Shown piece by piece: positions 54,389-63,601 of a stretch of 64,000 nt of DNA. Under the pieces are notes generated by a model. That model had not been told where the DNA came from. It made no database searches and saw nothing but the letters and a program-made list of their open reading frames with translations. A program made the translations under genes and the position numbers. Within the stretch, counting starts at the first letter, position 1. Every line of letters starts with the position of its first letter. The stretch is from Actinomyces wuliandei (GTDB lineage Bacteria; Actinomycetota; Actinomycetes; Actinomycetales; Actinomycetaceae), in assembly GCF_004010955.1 (NCBI RefSeq), contig NZ_CP025227.1, forward strand, positions 2,108,001 to 2,172,000, given 5' to 3'.

Positions 54389-54397
54389 TTATCCACA
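54389..54397 (+). promoter_or_regulatory. Perfect DnaA-box sequence
   Basis: TTATCCACA at 54389-54397 matches the DnaA-box consensus exactly. It sits in the divergent region between the SAF gene and the small HTH gene. AGATCATC words at 54356-54363 and 54434-54441 flank it. A single box may allow DnaA regulation but is not an origin. Confidence 0.5.
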
Positions 54398-54446
54398 GAA
54401 CTATTCGCTGATGGCGTCCTGAACGCAGGAGTGAGATCATCGTTTC

Positions 54447-54686
54447 ATGAGCGCACGCTTCCTCACCATCGCCGACGTCGCCGAGCAGCTCCAGCTCTCC
54501 GCCCAGGGAGTGCGTGCCCTCATCCGTTCCGGCGACCTGCCCGCCATCCAGGTGGGGGCGCGCAGGCTGTGGCGGATTGAGGACCAGGCCCTGGAGGACT
54601 ACATCCAGCGCCAGCTGGCCTCCACCCGCGCCATGGTCGCTGCGGGGACATTCAGCGAGGACGAGGACGCGGACCACAGGGCCTGA
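54447..54686 (+). CDS. Small excisionase/BldC-type DNA-binding protein
   Basis: A 79-residue protein with a MerR-like helix-turn-helix: FLTIADVAEQLQLSAQGVRA, then LIRSGDLPAIQVGARRLWRI and ALEDYIQRQL. This is the pattern of the excisionase-family HTH found in BldC-like regulators. No integrase or phage gene is near, so a chromosomal regulator is more likely than a true excisionase. It is divergent from the SAF/CpaE-like operon and may regulate it. AGGAG is 16 nt upstream, too far for a normal site, so a leaderless or weakly initiated message is possible. Confidence 0.82.
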   Translation: MSARFLTIADVAEQLQLSAQGVRALIRSGDLPAIQVGARRLWRIEDQALEDYIQRQLASTRAMVAAGTFSEDEDADHRA

Positions 54687-55404
54687 CGGCCTCTGGTTCC
54701 TTGCCGCGCCCGGCCGTCTCTGGCTCCCTGCCACCACCTCCGCGACAAGCCTGGCCGGGCCCCGCCCCGCCCGGGCGCCTCTGGCTCCCCGCCCCACCCG
54801 GCCGCGGCCCCTGTACCCGGCACCCCAGGGCCTCCCGCCCGAGACCTACGCATATACCTGTTGCGGCTGCTCCAGGTGGGGCGGAGCAGCGCGAGCCTAC
54901 CTGGCGCGGTTTGCGCGCAGGTGGAGACCGTCGCGCTCAGGGTGATCAGCGCCAGCCAGGCTCACGCTCCCGGGTCGAGGCCAGATGGCACGGATTCCGC
55001 CCCGCTCAACGCACCAGACGGTATAGCCGCCGTCGTGAGACAGCAGGCATGAAACAGCGGCAAGAGACAGCGGGCGTGGGACAGGCAGGATGGCACAGAT
55101 TTGGCTCAGATCAACAGTCATCCTTCCCAGGATGATCCATGCCAGCCCACGGCCCACGGATCTCACCAGGGTGGAACCGCCTGAGTACACTCCGCACCCC
55201 ACACCCAATGACGTGTTATATCCCACAGGGCTGAGTGTGTCGAAAGGGGGACGGCGGGAGAGAAGAAGACGTCAGCCAGGAGAACGACAGAGCCAAGGCG
55301 GAGCATGGCACCGGCGACCGCGCCGACCACGTAACGCTCAGCAGGACTCGTAGGGGGAGGCGCACGCAGAACGCAACCACGCGAGCACAGAGCCGAAAGA
55401 GCCG
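54687..55404. other. Gene-free convergent region
   Basis: 718 nt between the small HTH gene (plus) and the minus-strand gene at 55405. No gene is supported. It contains a 7-bp hairpin, TCATCCT-TCCC-AGGATGA (55118-55135), imperfect GAGACAGCRGGC-like repeats (about 55035-55085), and an AT-richer point near 55205. A terminator-class hairpin as strong as others in the window is not seen. Confidence 0.5.
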
Positions 55405-55944
55405 TCAGCGGCTGCGGAGGATCTCCACAGCCGGGAGCATGACGGTAGTGACGAGCGCTCCAGCAGCGTACCCCGGCCGCCCAGCGCCCTCCGGGTCGAG
55501 GGCGACATCGACGTGGTCGGCGCCCACACGCGCCAGCCGACCGACCACCTCCCCGGCGCACGTGTACAGGCGCACCCGGACGCCACGACGGGCGGTCTCA
55601 CGCAGGAGGGAGCCCAGGGTGGGCAGCCGCCGGACCTCAGGGGGCGCGGGCCGGGGCAGGGGGGCCACCGTGGCCAGCCCATCCACAGGCACCACCGCCT
55701 GGAGCCCCTGGCCCTCGTCCACCACGACATAGGCGGGACCGGCCCGGCGCACGACGCCGTCCACAGGCAGGCCGCTACGGGTGCGCAGGCGCACCACCCC
55801 ACCCACTGCGCCACGAAGCCGGTCGGCAGCGGTGACAGCCGCCGTCTCCGCCTCCGCCAGCTCGGCACTGTGGGCGGCCAGCTCAGTGCGCCTCTCCGCC
55901 TCGAAGCGGCTCTCCAGGTCAGCGAGCATCGACTCCCAGTCCAC
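55405..55944 (-). CDS. Conserved actinobacterial protein of unknown function
   Basis: A 179-residue protein. GTG 55944 is chosen because homologues I recall begin with (M/V)xWxxLFADLE; here VDWESMLADLESRFEAE. The N-terminal third is a charged helix (ELAAHSAELAEAETAAVTAA). The rest is strand-rich, with RLRGAVGGVVRLRTRSGLPV, GPAYVVVDEGQGLQAVVP and a C-terminal VRLYTCAGEVVGRLARVGAD, suggesting a small beta-barrel or Sm-like fold. Related genes are sometimes labelled Fis-like regulators, which the sequence does not support. ATG 55929 is an alternative start. It is divergent from the LysM gene. Confidence 0.72.
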   Translation of the reverse strand: MDWESMLADLESRFEAERRTELAAHSAELAEAETAAVTAADRLRGAVGGVVRLRTRSGLPVDGVVRRAGPAYVVVDEGQGLQAVVPVDGLATVAPLPRPAPPEVRRLPTLGSLLRETARRGVRVRLYTCAGEVVGRLARVGADHVDVALDPEGAGRPGYAAGALVTTVMLPAVEILRSR

Positions 55945-56054
55945 ACCCCAAGCCCACCACAGGCAGTCACCCCCGACAGGTAACGGCACACACCGCAAGC
56001 CCGCCAGACCTCCCCACCAGCCACTCCACACAGACACATCTAGCACACAGGGTA

Positions 56055-56083
56055 TTGACAGCCCAGCCGCAGCAATGTATACC
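56055..56083 (+). promoter_or_regulatory. Strong sigma-70-type promoter before the LysM gene
   Basis: TTGACA (56055-56060, a perfect -35), exactly 17 nt, then TATACC (56078-56083, -10). It lies in an AT-rich patch 40 nt before the ATG at 56124. It is the clearest housekeeping promoter in the window. Confidence 0.75.
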
Positions 56084-56123
56084 TACCATCATCAAACATC
56101 ATCTAAAAACCTAGAGAGGTGCC

Positions 56124-56900
56124 ATGACGCAGCGAATCGGTCTGACGCTCCTGGCGACGGTGTCCACAGCGCTGACAGCAGCCCTGTGTGTGGCTGCACT
56201 CGCCTCTGTACGCACCCTGACGGAAACCCCCCTCTCGCTGTGGGGAGGCAGCCACCTCACCAGCGCCGTCGTCACCCTGGCCAGCGGCGCCGGAGCAGGC
56301 GGGGCGCTGTGGCACGCCGTGTCGGCGGTAGTGGCCCTGGCGGCCCTGCCGGGTACCGGGGGGCGAGGACGCCGGGCCAGCAACGTGGCGTCGCGACTTC
56401 TTCAGCGCTGGGGTGCGCCTCTTGTCCGACGAGTCGCCGTCGGCGCGGTGGTGGCAGGCCTCAGTGCCGCGCCCGCCCTGGCCGCCGAGCCCGACCCGCC
56501 ACCGAACGACCTGGGCTGGAGGCCCACGTCCTCCGCGACCCAGGAGGCCCCCGCCTCCACCACCCCGGAGCCGGGTCCTGCGGAGCCCACCGGCCCCGGC
56601 CCGCAGGAGGCCAGCACCACCCCACAGGAGGCGCCGGAACCACCAGGGCAGGCGCCCCGCACCAGCCATACCGTCGCACCGGGAGAGTCGCTGTGGTCCG
56701 TCACCGCTCACAGCCTCCCCGCAGGCAGCACCGCCGAGGACGTCGCCGCCGCCTGGCCCGCGCTCTACGAGGCCAACCGGGAGGTCGTCGGCCCTGATCC
56801 CGCAGTCGTGCGCCCCGGTACCACCCTGACACTGCCGGAGTGGACCACCACGACCCAGGCACCACAGGAGGGACAGGACTCCCGACCCTCAGCTCCCTAA
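56124..56900 (+). CDS. LysM domain cell-wall-binding protein
   Basis: A 258-residue protein. Two or three hydrophobic segments come first (LTLLATVSTALTAALCVAAL, a second around residues 45-75, and VAVGAVVAGLSAAPALA ending in a possible signal-peptidase site). A Pro/Glu/Thr-rich stalk (about 125-180) follows, then one LysM domain (about 181-238: HTVAPGESLWSVTAHSLPAG to VVRPGTTLTLP). LysM binds peptidoglycan, so the protein is membrane-anchored and reaches the wall. It is driven by the promoter at 56055 and precedes the Rv3235-like gene. Confidence 0.85.
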   Translation: MTQRIGLTLLATVSTALTAALCVAALASVRTLTETPLSLWGGSHLTSAVVTLASGAGAGGALWHAVSAVVALAALPGTGGRGRRASNVASRLLQRWGAPLVRRVAVGAVVAGLSAAPALAAEPDPPPNDLGWRPTSSATQEAPASTTPEPGPAEPTGPGPQEASTTPQEAPEPPGQAPRTSHTVAPGESLWSVTAHSLPAGSTAEDVAAAWPALYEANREVVGPDPAVVRPGTTLTLPEWTTTTQAPQEGQDSRPSAP

Positions 56901-57083
56901 CCGCTTCACCCCCACCCCCACCAGGGCCGACCCCACCAGGGCCGACCCCAGCAGCACCAGCCCCACAGACCCCCACAGTCCTCGCCCCATACTCCCGGTG
57001 CCGTCCCGACTCCCCGAGCCCCGGACATCGCCGGACGGGGCAGCAGACCGGCTCACCCACCACTCACCAGAGAGCACGCAACC

Positions 57084-57887
57084 ATGACCGCTGACACCAC
57101 TACCGACACCGCCACAACCGCTGACACTGTCACGACTGCCAGGAACGCCAAAGCCGCCGCCAGCCCCGCATCTGCCGCCAGTCCGGCACCACCCAGGGCC
57201 ACAACCACCGCCGGAGACACCGCAGCCGGCACAGGAGGGACCGCAGACCGGTCTCCGGCCCTCACAGCGACCACAGGCCGCAGCACCTCCGGCCCCCGCG
57301 CCAGTACCCACCCGCGCCCGACCCGTCCCGCCCCGGGACGTCGCGTCACCGCTCGGCCCGCGGGGACTGCGGCCAGCGCCGCGCCCCCGGGCACCACCCG
57401 GAGCACGGGCGCAGGAGACCTGCTCAGCTTCAGCCCCCGCCTGCCCCCGGAGACCACCGCCGTGCGCACTGCGGCGAGCACGGTACCGGCGGCGTCGCGC
57501 ACGCCCCGGCGACGCCGCCCCGCCCCGGGCGCGACGGGGGCGCCCCAGCAGCAGCCTCCGCCCTCCCCCGCGCGCACCGCCGCCACCGTGGTCACCGCCG
57601 CCGCAGAGGTCCTCATGGGCTCACGCCCCGTCGACCACCTGGCCCGGTGGACCACCCCGGCCCTGTTCCGCGCCCTGTCGCGCCGCGCAGGACTGGCCTC
57701 CCGGGTCCTGGGGCAGGGCAGGCGCAGGGCCAGGCCGAGGACTCGTTCCGTGCGCACCCAGGCGACGCTGCACGGCGCCTGCGAGGCCACGGTCCTGATC
57801 GAGGACGGGGAGCGGGTCCGGGCCGCCGCCGCCCGCCTGGAGCCGTTGCACGGTCAGTGGGTGCTGACCAATCTGGAGATCGCGTGA
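57084..57887 (+). CDS. Rv3235 family protein
   Basis: A 267-residue protein. The first 180 residues are Thr/Ala/Pro/Arg-rich and probably disordered. The conserved part is the last 80 or so residues: TPALFRALSRRAGLA, a basic RRRARPRTRSVRTQ, VLIEDGERVRAAAARLEPLH and the end GQWVLTNLEIA. This matches the Rv3235 family as I recall it, a small NTF2-like domain of unknown function, usually encoded between a LysM gene and secA in actinobacteria. Here it follows the LysM gene, but secA is not in the window. Confidence 0.75.
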   Translation: MTADTTTDTATTADTVTTARNAKAAASPASAASPAPPRATTTAGDTAAGTGGTADRSPALTATTGRSTSGPRASTHPRPTRPAPGRRVTARPAGTAASAAPPGTTRSTGAGDLLSFSPRLPPETTAVRTAASTVPAASRTPRRRRPAPGATGAPQQQPPPSPARTAATVVTAAAEVLMGSRPVDHLARWTTPALFRALSRRAGLASRVLGQGRRRARPRTRSVRTQATLHGACEATVLIEDGERVRAAAARLEPLHGQWVLTNLEIA

Positions 57888-58115
57888 GCGCCCCTGGCCC
57901 CGCACCCACCCACGGAGGCGCGAGGAGCCAACGGCCGCACCCCGGCAGGCAGCCGACCACGACGCCTCCGCACACGCACCGCGCCGTCCACACACCCCGC
58001 GAGGGCTGGACCGTGGACGCCAACACCGCTACAGTTTACTCAGTTCCGCCAATCACGTCGTTAGCTGTGAGCAGCAGAATGAGCTCCTCCCCCGTTTCTG
58101 TCAAAGGTGGCTGCC

Positions 58116-58886
58116 ATGTCCCTGGACTCCCAGCACCCGCGTCACGCCCCAGGAGCGAGCCCGACCTCGGGCTCCCGGCGCCCTGGATGGTGCGGACGGC
58201 GCGGGCGGCACGCGCCCAACAGTCGTGCCCTGCTCCTTGCGGCCGTGGGAGTCCTCGTCGGCCTCCTCGCCGCGACGGCGTGCGGCCTGGCCGGGTGCTC
58301 CCGGGCGGGTGGGAGCACTGGCGCCTCCGGCTCGGCGTCCTCGGCACCCTCCTCATCCACGGTCAGCCCCACACCCTCGCCCACACTCTCACTGCCTCCC
58401 CTGCCCCCGCAGCAGGAGGCCAGTCGCCAGACCGCCCTGGGGACGCCTCCGCCGGACCGGCCCGCAGGCATGGACGAGGAGAGCCCCGAGGGGGCCATCG
58501 CCACCGCCGAGTACCTGCTGAGTCTCATTCCCTATATCAGTGCCACCGGGGACCTGAGCCTGTGGCAGGAGCACACTGAGGACAGCGGGTGTGTCTTCTG
58601 CCAGTCCGTCATCGACGACGCTAGCAGCCTCCATGCCCAGGGCGGGTGGGAGGAGCCCTGGAGCCCCATGGTGACCGACTCCGGCTACGCCGACCCCGAG
58701 CAGGGCTACCACTACTCCCGCGTTGACCTCTTGTTCGACCACGATGCCGTCTCCCGCTACGACGGCAGCGGGAGCGACCCACATATCTACGAGGCCCAGT
58801 CGGAGAAGATGATGACCTTTGCCCTCATCTACCGCGACGGCCAGTGGCTCCTGGGCGAGGCCGAGGTCTACGAGGAGGACCCGTGA
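58116..58886 (+). CDS. DUF6318 family lipoprotein
   Basis: A 256-residue protein. ATG 58116 has AAAGGTGG 5-6 nt upstream. A basic N-terminus, a hydrophobic helix (LLLAAVGVLVGLLAATACGL) and lipobox GLAGC indicate a lipoprotein. A Ser/Pro/Thr stalk leads to the DUF6318 domain (about 125-256: AGMDEESPEGAIATAEYLLS, SGCVFCQSVIDD with a Cys pair, and a C-terminal FALIYRDGQWLLGEAEV). The function is unknown. It is coupled to the next gene by a GTGA overlap. Confidence 0.82.
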   Translation: MSLDSQHPRHAPGASPTSGSRRPGWCGRRGRHAPNSRALLLAAVGVLVGLLAATACGLAGCSRAGGSTGASGSASSAPSSSTVSPTPSPTLSLPPLPPQQEASRQTALGTPPPDRPAGMDEESPEGAIATAEYLLSLIPYISATGDLSLWQEHTEDSGCVFCQSVIDDASSLHAQGGWEEPWSPMVTDSGYADPEQGYHYSRVDLLFDHDAVSRYDGSGSDPHIYEAQSEKMMTFALIYRDGQWLLGEAEVYEEDP

Positions 58887-59857
58887 GGTACGCAGCCGTC
58901 CCGCTTCCCACCGTTCCGGACCGCGCTTTCCCGGACCCGGCCTCCGTACACGCGCCCTACCCGCCTAGAGACCCCAGACTGGGGCGACGCCGGGCAGCAC
59001 CGGCATGGTGGGGGTGCGCCCTGGTCCTGTGCCTGTTGTCCACCATCCTGGCTATGACCCCGCCCGCCCTAGCAACCGGGGACGATGACCGCATCTCCGT
59101 ATACCAGTCCGGCGACTCCGGCCTGAGCGTGGGCGGGTCCACCACCACGACGGTGGTCCCGCCCGGCGCCTCAGCGGGCAACTCGGGCGGCGGAGCCTCC
59201 CCGGGAGGGGCTCAGGCACCCGCTCCGCCTGACCGCTCCATCCTGCCCCAGCTGGAGGAGAACGTCCGCCAGAACTGCGCCCAGTCTGTCACCGGCCCTG
59301 AGTGCACCAACGCCCTCACCGAGCTGCTCGCCTGCCAGCTGGTCTGCGAGGACCCCACCCCGCAGGCCGCCCCCCAGCTCCCCGTCGCCCAGCCCGAGCC
59401 GATCACCCTGACCGCCACCGACGTCCAGCACCTCATGGTCTCCGGCAACGGACTCACCCGCCAGCCGGGCGGCCCCGAGGCGCTGGTCACCAAGCCCGTC
59501 ATCGCCTACACCAGCGACGACCCGCAGACCCTGACCACCACCGTGGCTGGTACCCAGGTCACCGTCACCGCCACCCCCAGCTCCTACCGCTGGGAGTGGG
59601 GGGACGCCACCGCGGACACCACCACCGACCCCGGCGCACCCTGGCCCCACCACACCGTTGAGCACACCTACGCCTCCACCGCCACCGACGTCACCATCAC
59701 CCTGACCACCACCTGGACCGCCACCTGGAGCCTGCCTGACGGCACCACCCACGACCTGGACGGCACCCTCACAACTACCGACACCGCCGAGCCTTTCGAC
59801 CTGGTCCGCCCCCTGGCCTACCTCACCGACGACGCCGAGCACGCCCAGGGGCACTAG
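58883..59857 (+). CDS. Secreted PKD-domain protein
   Basis: A 324-residue protein. GTG 58883 overlaps the previous stop, with GAGGAGG 5 nt upstream. A hydrophobic signal (WWGCALVLCLLSTILAMTPP) follows a basic stretch. A Gly/Ser/Pro linker and a Cys-containing segment (NCAQSVTGPECTNAL, ACQLVCEDP; four Cys that could form two disulfides) lead to a PKD-like domain (about 210-310: SYRWEWGDATADTT, HTVEHTYASTATDVTITLTT). It probably acts outside the cell with the DUF6318 lipoprotein, in adhesion or surface display; the role is unproven. Repeat element copy 4 begins 19 nt after the stop. Confidence 0.82.
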   Translation: MRYAAVPLPTVPDRAFPDPASVHAPYPPRDPRLGRRRAAPAWWGCALVLCLLSTILAMTPPALATGDDDRISVYQSGDSGLSVGGSTTTTVVPPGASAGNSGGGASPGGAQAPAPPDRSILPQLEENVRQNCAQSVTGPECTNALTELLACQLVCEDPTPQAAPQLPVAQPEPITLTATDVQHLMVSGNGLTRQPGGPEALVTKPVIAYTSDDPQTLTTTVAGTQVTVTATPSSYRWEWGDATADTTTDPGAPWPHHTVEHTYASTATDVTITLTTTWTATWSLPDGTTHDLDGTLTTTDTAEPFDLVRPLAYLTDDAEHAQGH

Positions 59858-59876
59858 CCCCGCCGCTGCCCGCACA

Positions 59877-60085
59877 CTGCACATCTTCACTCCCGGCGGC
59901 GACGCGGACACGGGCAAGAACAACCGCCTGCGTGCCCGTACAAGGCCGAAGATGTGCACCACCACTCTCGCTGCACATCTTGGAGCGCTCTCGCACCGCA
60001 GTCATCACGTCCTGGCAGAGAGATCCGCAGAGTTCCGGGCAGCAGCGCGCGGGTACTCCCGCCAGGCAGTCCGAAGATGTGCAGC
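59877..60085. repeat. Four-half-site GATGTGC element, copy 4
   Basis: Half-sites: CTGCACATCTTC (59877-59888), GAAGATGTGCACC (59948-59960), GCTGCACATCTTG (59970-59982) and GAAGATGTGCAGC (60073-60085). The central 7-mers are again 15 nt apart. It fills the space between two convergent genes: 19 nt after the PKD-protein stop and 40 nt from the end of the putative immunity gene. Confidence 0.9.
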
Positions 60086-60125
60086 CTGTGGTATCCGGCT
60101 CCGGTGTGAGCCTAAACTTGCCCGA

Positions 60126-60650
60126 TCACGAGGATGCGGCCTGGGCCTGGGCCGCCTGGCGCTCACGCTCCTTCTTCGCCCTCCTGGCCTCACGACGACG
60201 CGCGTTGGCAGCCTTGCGCCTCTCGTTGGCCGCCACACCCTCCGCCATCCACCCAGGGATGTTCTCCGCATCCCGGGGATGACGCTCCAACTCGTTGGCA
60301 CAGGTACGCGGGTCAGGCCGCCCACCACCAGGAGGGTCGAACACCGGCTCACGCATCCAGTCACACTCCTGGTGCAGCACCCACTCCCCCGCCACCATCC
60401 ACAACCGGCACCACGTCCACGCACCCAGGCCAGGCACAACCTGCGCACGACGCAAGTCATTCACGGCAAAGCCCGTCTCACTGGACTCCGGCTGGACACT
60501 CCTGGCCTCCCCGTCAACAGTCATCCACATCAGTCGGTCCTGGACGAACCCGATGCCCTGGATCTCAACCTCAAGGCGCGAGCCCCCCTCCTCACGCAGC
60601 CAGTAAGCCAGCAGCTCCTCAGCACGGGCAAAGACCTCCTGAGGATTCAT
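60126..60650 (-). CDS. Putative immunity protein for the adjacent nuclease toxin
   Basis: A 174-residue soluble protein beginning MNPQEVFARAEELLAYWLRE. In-frame GTG codons upstream (60665 and 60674) are alternative starts, with GGAAGGAT near 60680. It has a strand-rich, Trp-containing core (VQDRLMWMTVDG, LGAWTWCRLWMVAGEWVLHQ) and a basic coiled tail (ERRKAANARRREARRAKKER). I do not recognise a named family. Its position, starting 36 nt downstream of a polymorphic nuclease toxin gene on the same strand, is the classic place for the cognate immunity gene, so the role is inferred from context. Confidence 0.6.
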   Translation of the reverse strand: MNPQEVFARAEELLAYWLREEGGSRLEVEIQGIGFVQDRLMWMTVDGEARSVQPESSETGFAVNDLRRAQVVPGLGAWTWCRLWMVAGEWVLHQECDWMREPVFDPPGGGRPDPRTCANELERHPRDAENIPGWMAEGVAANERRKAANARRREARRAKKERERQAAQAQAASS

Positions 60651-60686
60651 GTCACGCACACCCACAGCAGCCACATCCTTCCAGGT

Positions 60687-63263
60687 CTAGAAGTTCTCAA
60701 ACGGCTTGCTACGCGGGACACCGTTCGCAACCCACCTGACCTCAAACTTAGTGGGTACCCGGCCCGCCTTGGGCACACCCTTCAGGGACGTGCCCGGCTC
60801 CACCCCCGGTGGGCCGCCGTACTCGATCCGAATGTCAATGTTGCTGTAGGCTCCCTGGCTGTCGGCGATCTCCTTCTCCAGCCTGTAGAAGCTGTCCGGG
60901 TGGTTCTGGTTGACCTTGCGCAGCATGGGCACCACGTTGATGTCCTCCGGAGCCCCGCCGAACTGGTGACCAGACAGGTGACCCCCGTCATAGCCCTCAC
61001 CACCGTACTTACCGACCCGCTCCTGGACCGACTCCGAACGGTACTTCTCCAGGTCACCATCAACCTTCCTGAGCTCATCCACCTGGATACGCACCGTACG
61101 CGACCACTCATCAGTGGTGTAGTGGAACCTCCCATCCACCGTGTAGGTCGCGCTCGGCAGCGGGTCCTTCAGGTCCGGGTTCAACGCGTCCTGCGTTATC
61201 CCCAGCCACCCATGACGCTCCACCGCCGAGTGCGCCTCCACATGCACCACCACACCGGCGTCATTGGTGTAGAAGCTGCCCCGCTTGTCCACCTGGTAGC
61301 AGGTGTTGGGCTCCAGCTCCACACCCCGCCCAAACGGCTCGTCGTGACGGGGAGCCAGGCCAGTGCCCTCACCGACCTCCACCGTGCGCTCCACCCGGGG
61401 CCGGTGCTCCTGGTTGAACGCGTCCTGGTCAGCCTCCCTACGGCGCTCCTCAAGCCGCTCAGCCACAGACTGCTCACCCGAGGAGTCACCATCACCGTCA
61501 CCGCCACTGCGGTCCGACGGGCCGTCCCCGTCACCACCGCCACCACGGCCGGAGCCATCGGCACCACCGGCACTGTCAGCACCGTCCCCGTCAACCTCGT
61601 GGCGGGCCGGGGCGTCCCCGTCAGCACCGTCACCATCAGCCCTGTGGCGGCCAGACGGGGCATCCGCATCAGCACCATCAGCCTTGTGACGACCAGACGG
61701 CGCATCCGCACCAGCACCCTCACCACGGTCATGACCAGCACGACCAGAGCCATCAGCACCATCACCATCAGCCGCGTGGCGACCACGCGGGCGCCCTTCA
61801 GCACCGTCCCCACCATGGCGAGCCGTAGCACCACCGTCACCATCAGCACCCTCAGCGCGGTGGCGACCGGACGGGCCTCCGCCCCGGCACCGTCAGCGCC
61901 GTCACCATCAGCACGGTGACGACCGGGAGCCTGCCCGCCGTCAGCACGGGCGCCCCCACCACCCCCGGCGTCCCCGCTGCGGGGCACCTGGCTGCCCACC
62001 TCCGGCAGGTCACCCGCGCGCCCAGGCCCCGCGTCCACCGAGTGCGCGGCAGGCACCTCCGGGGCCTGGGACCCGCCCCGACCACGGACACGGTCCATGA
62101 CCTCACCCATGGCGGTGAAGTCAAACTGGGTCGACACCAGGCCCGCGACCCTGCTCACCCCCCTGCTGACCACGGTACCCACCGGGTCCATGAAGTCCGC
62201 GACCCGCTGGGCCACCACAGCAGCCCGCGCCGCCCGCGACACCCTGCCCAGACCAGCAGCCCCCCCGCACGGCAGCCCCGCCACCACGAGCAGCCGCACC
62301 CGCAGCACCGAAAGCCCCCACCACTGCGACGTCAGGCACCACGCTGCCCGCCGCCCGAGCAGGATCCTGCCCCCACATGTCCCACGCCACCAGGTCCTTG
62401 CCCACCTCCGCCCAGGTCTCAGCCGCAGTCCCCCTCCGGAAGCTGAGGCCCCCGTCCTCCCAGGTCAGCCCCGCCAGGGCCGTCAGGCCCTTCCACGCCT
62501 CCGCCATCTGGCTCAGGCTCCACGAGACCGACCTGTCCACCTCGTTGAACTCGACACCCACCAGGCTGGCCTGGGCCTCGAGCGACCCGCCGATCCCGTC
62601 CAGCACCAGACCGTCCCACACAAAACGCCTGAGCACCTCAGCCGGGTTGTTCGGCGGAGCCGCCGACACATGGGTCCCCCACGGCAGCTCCTCGACACCA
62701 GCCAGGTCCCGCGACTCGTACCCGTAGACCAGGTCACTACCAGCCCCCGAGCCAGCCACCGACTCCGCGTGGTAGTGCTCCAGCCCGTCCAGGTCCCGGA
62801 TCGTGTTGGCGCACTCGCGCTCGGCCTCCCACATGTCCGCCTGGATCGCCGAGGCCCGGTCGATGAACCCGTTGTTCTTGTTGACCAGGTCCTGGTCGTG
62901 GTCCCACTCCGGGTCCCCCGCGACCTCCTCCTTGAACGCCAGCACGTCGCTCCTGAGCGCCTGAGCCCGGGTCCTCAGGGACGACACCGTGTCGGCGAAG
63001 GTGGACAGCGCCGAGGCCATCGACTCGATACTGGTGGCCAAGGTGTCGGAGTCGTCAGCCACCGGGTCCATCGCCGCGTACAAGGACTCCTGCTCAGGAG
63101 CCTTGTAGCACACCTGCATCCCCGCCCACGTCGACTTGACCGACTCCCCCGCACTCCGCAGGTCACCCGCCTTCGTCTTGAGGTTCGTCGCGGCCGTGTC
63201 CAGCGACTCCACGTCAAACTCCAGGCACGGGATCTTCGTCTCGTCAAACGGTGTCGCAGCCAC
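60687..63263 (-). pseudogene. WXG-type (type VII-secreted) toxin with DNA/RNA nuclease domain, two frameshifts as read
   Basis: Three frames must be joined to give about 858 residues. Part 1 (GTG 63263 to about 62266) is a helical N-terminal domain with a WxG motif (STWAGM, residue 46), typical of type VII (ESX) substrates. It ends at a run of seven C (62260-62266, plus strand), where dropping one base restores the frame. Part 2 runs to about 61870, where adding one base at 61867-61870 leads into part 3. Part 3 has a repeat-rich linker and a C-terminal nuclease domain with GYDGGHLSGHQFGG and PEDINVVPM, the DGGH active-site style of Endonuclease_NS_2. Either a decayed toxin or sequence errors. 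Confidence 0.75.
61500..61950 (-). repeat. Imperfect coding repeats in the toxin linker
   Basis: In the restored frame the linker repeats units such as SGRHKADGADADAP and SGRHRADGDGADGDAP about ten times with variation. It is rich in Asp, Gly and Ala and certainly disordered. It joins the secretion and nuclease domains. The same DNA read on the plus strand gives a long but meaningless open frame. Confidence 0.7.
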
Positions 63264-63423
63264 AACGCCCCTCGTCCTATTTCCTCGGCTCGCTGATGGC
63301 CACCCGCCCACACGGGCAGGCACCCGGCACACCACCCCAGGAGCCCGGTACGCGGCACTCCTGAGGCCACACCCCACGCTACCGACCCACCCGGCACCGA
63401 GGAAGGGAAACCAGGAGACCACA

Positions 63424-63510
63424 ATGAAATCTGAGGATTCCCACAACTGCTCCCTCCCCGGCTGGGGCATCCCCTCCCCATCCCCCGCCGGGAGCGCCAC
63501 AACATCGTGA
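63424..63510 (+). CDS. Possible 28-residue peptide
   Basis: ATG 63424 has AGGAG at 63413-63417 (6-nt spacing), one of the better ribosome-binding sites here. The frame encodes MKSEDSHNCSLPGWGIPSPS and 8 more residues, then TGA. It has no signal peptide or recognised family, and one Cys. It lies in the 338-nt space (63264-63601) between the divergent toxin and exonuclease genes. That space otherwise holds short ACACTGACCAG-like repeats (63510-63550). It may be a leader peptide or chance. Confidence 0.3.
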   Translation: MKSEDSHNCSLPGWGIPSPSPAGSATTS

Positions 63511-63601
63511 CCAACACTGGCCAACACTGACCAGCACTGACCAGCGACCAGCAGCAACCTCCGGCGGCAGCAGCGTCGGCGCGGCGTGGCATGCTTGAGC
63601 G

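Noticed and set aside
54447-54686. Prophage excisionase
   Set aside because: The HTH fits, but no integrase, attachment site or phage gene is near; a BldC-type chromosomal regulator is more likely.
55163-55561. 132-codon minus-strand frame downstream of the 55405 gene
   Set aside because: It overlaps that gene in another frame and its unique part has no motif or start signal.
59952-61919. 655-codon plus-strand frame
   Set aside because: It runs antisense through the immunity and toxin genes; its second half is Thr/Val/Ser low-complexity from the toxin linker repeats.
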